Shown: positions 4,844-5,034 of the stretch, piece after piece
Position numbering within the stretch: position 1 is the first letter of the stretch
Layout of the letters: each line of letters starts with the position of its first letter
Source of the DNA: Bacteroidota bacterium
Lineage (GTDB): Bacteria; Bacteroidota; Bacteroidia; NS11-12g; UBA9320
Assembly (NCBI GenBank): GCA_003485825.1
Contig: DNHN01000071.1
Coordinates: 248-5,281 of the forward strand
DNA: 5,034 bases
Direction: 5' to 3'
Notes under the pieces: generated by a model
Databases searched by the model: none
Told to the model about the DNA's origin: nothing
The model's input: the letters and a program-made list of their open reading frames with translations, nothing else
Made by a program: the position numbers and the translations under genes

Positions 4844-5034
4844 TGAGTGGAAATGTAGAAATTAATATTACAGCAGATGATCTGAGAAAAAGAAAGATTA
4901 TGATTGCAACTCCAATGTACGGAGGCCAGTGCGCTGGTATCTATACTAAGTCTTCAACAGATCTGGCTACTTTAGCTAAGGGGTATGGAGTTGATTGCAG
5001 ATTCTATTATCTGTTTAACGAGTCTCTTATCACT
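4843..5034 (+). CDS. putative glycosyltransferase (3' end outside window)
   Basis: The 64 codons seen are open to the right edge. After a polar lead of about 17 residues comes KIMIATPMYGGQC (18-30), then a segment with Tyr34, Lys36 and Ser37-Ser38, and finally FYYLFNESLIT (54-64). IATPxYGGxC followed by a helix and NESLI matches the N-terminus of a phage GT-A-type glycosyltransferase-like family, in which the first strand holds the nucleotide-sugar base and NESLI leads into a basic RxRN stretch. That stretch and the DxD motif would lie beyond the window. AAAGGTGA (4829-4836) precedes the ATG by six bases, and the start shares one base with the preceding TAA. It may glycosylate DNA bases, capsid or host components. 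The family call is from the first 64 residues only. Confidence 0.6.
   Translation, partial: MSGNVEINITADDLRKRKIMIATPMYGGQCAGIYTKSSTDLATLAKGYGVDCRFYYLFNESLIT

Noticed and set aside
1..5034. tRNA genes, CRISPR arrays, insertion sequences
   Set aside because: No cloverleaf-like segment, spaced repeats, transposase or terminal repeats were seen. Nearly all bases are accounted for by genes, and no gene-free stretch exceeds about 100 bases.

Overview
The window looks like part of a tailed double-stranded DNA phage genome. All genes lie on the plus strand and are tightly packed, with 1- and 4-base stop/start overlaps. The proteins are short and of phage type, with a DUF3310 protein and a dUTPase/dCTP-deaminase-family protein beside a base-modification module. 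Base composition is moderately AT-rich. A sigma70-type promoter and Shine-Dalgarno sites point to a bacterial host, but the sequence does not identify it.

Positions 1-1392 hold the 3' part of queE (7-carboxy-7-deazaguanine synthase, open at the left edge) and a complete queD-like gene. Positions 1393-1681 form a regulatory and small-gene island: a 13-bp perfect inverted repeat over the queD stop codon, a second hairpin, a weak promoter candidate, an unlisted 38-codon hydrophobic gene with a very good ribosome binding site (1491-1607), and a near-consensus sigma70 promoter (1612-1640). That promoter faces folE2 (1682-2641, GTP cyclohydrolase IB). Next come a 115-residue protein that I read as a diverged T-fold (QueD-like) protein, a 65-residue Lys/His-rich protein, and a short phage-type dpdA (3217-4053, DNA guanine transglycosylase). 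The right end has a DUF3310 protein, a dUTPase/dCTP-deaminase-family protein and the start of a putative glycosyltransferase that runs off the window.

The genes combine into one pathway. FolE2 turns GTP into dihydroneopterin triphosphate, QueD makes 6-carboxytetrahydropterin, and QueE makes 7-carboxy-7-deazaguanine (CDG). DpdA would then swap guanine in DNA for a 7-deazaguanine base, which in known phages protects against restriction enzymes. No QueC (CDG to preQ0) or QueF (preQ0 to preQ1) is visible here. The final base may therefore be CDG or a direct CDG derivative, unless queC lies outside the window. The most interesting unassigned gene is the second, QueD-like T-fold protein between folE2 and dpdA. 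It is a candidate CDG-tailoring enzyme.
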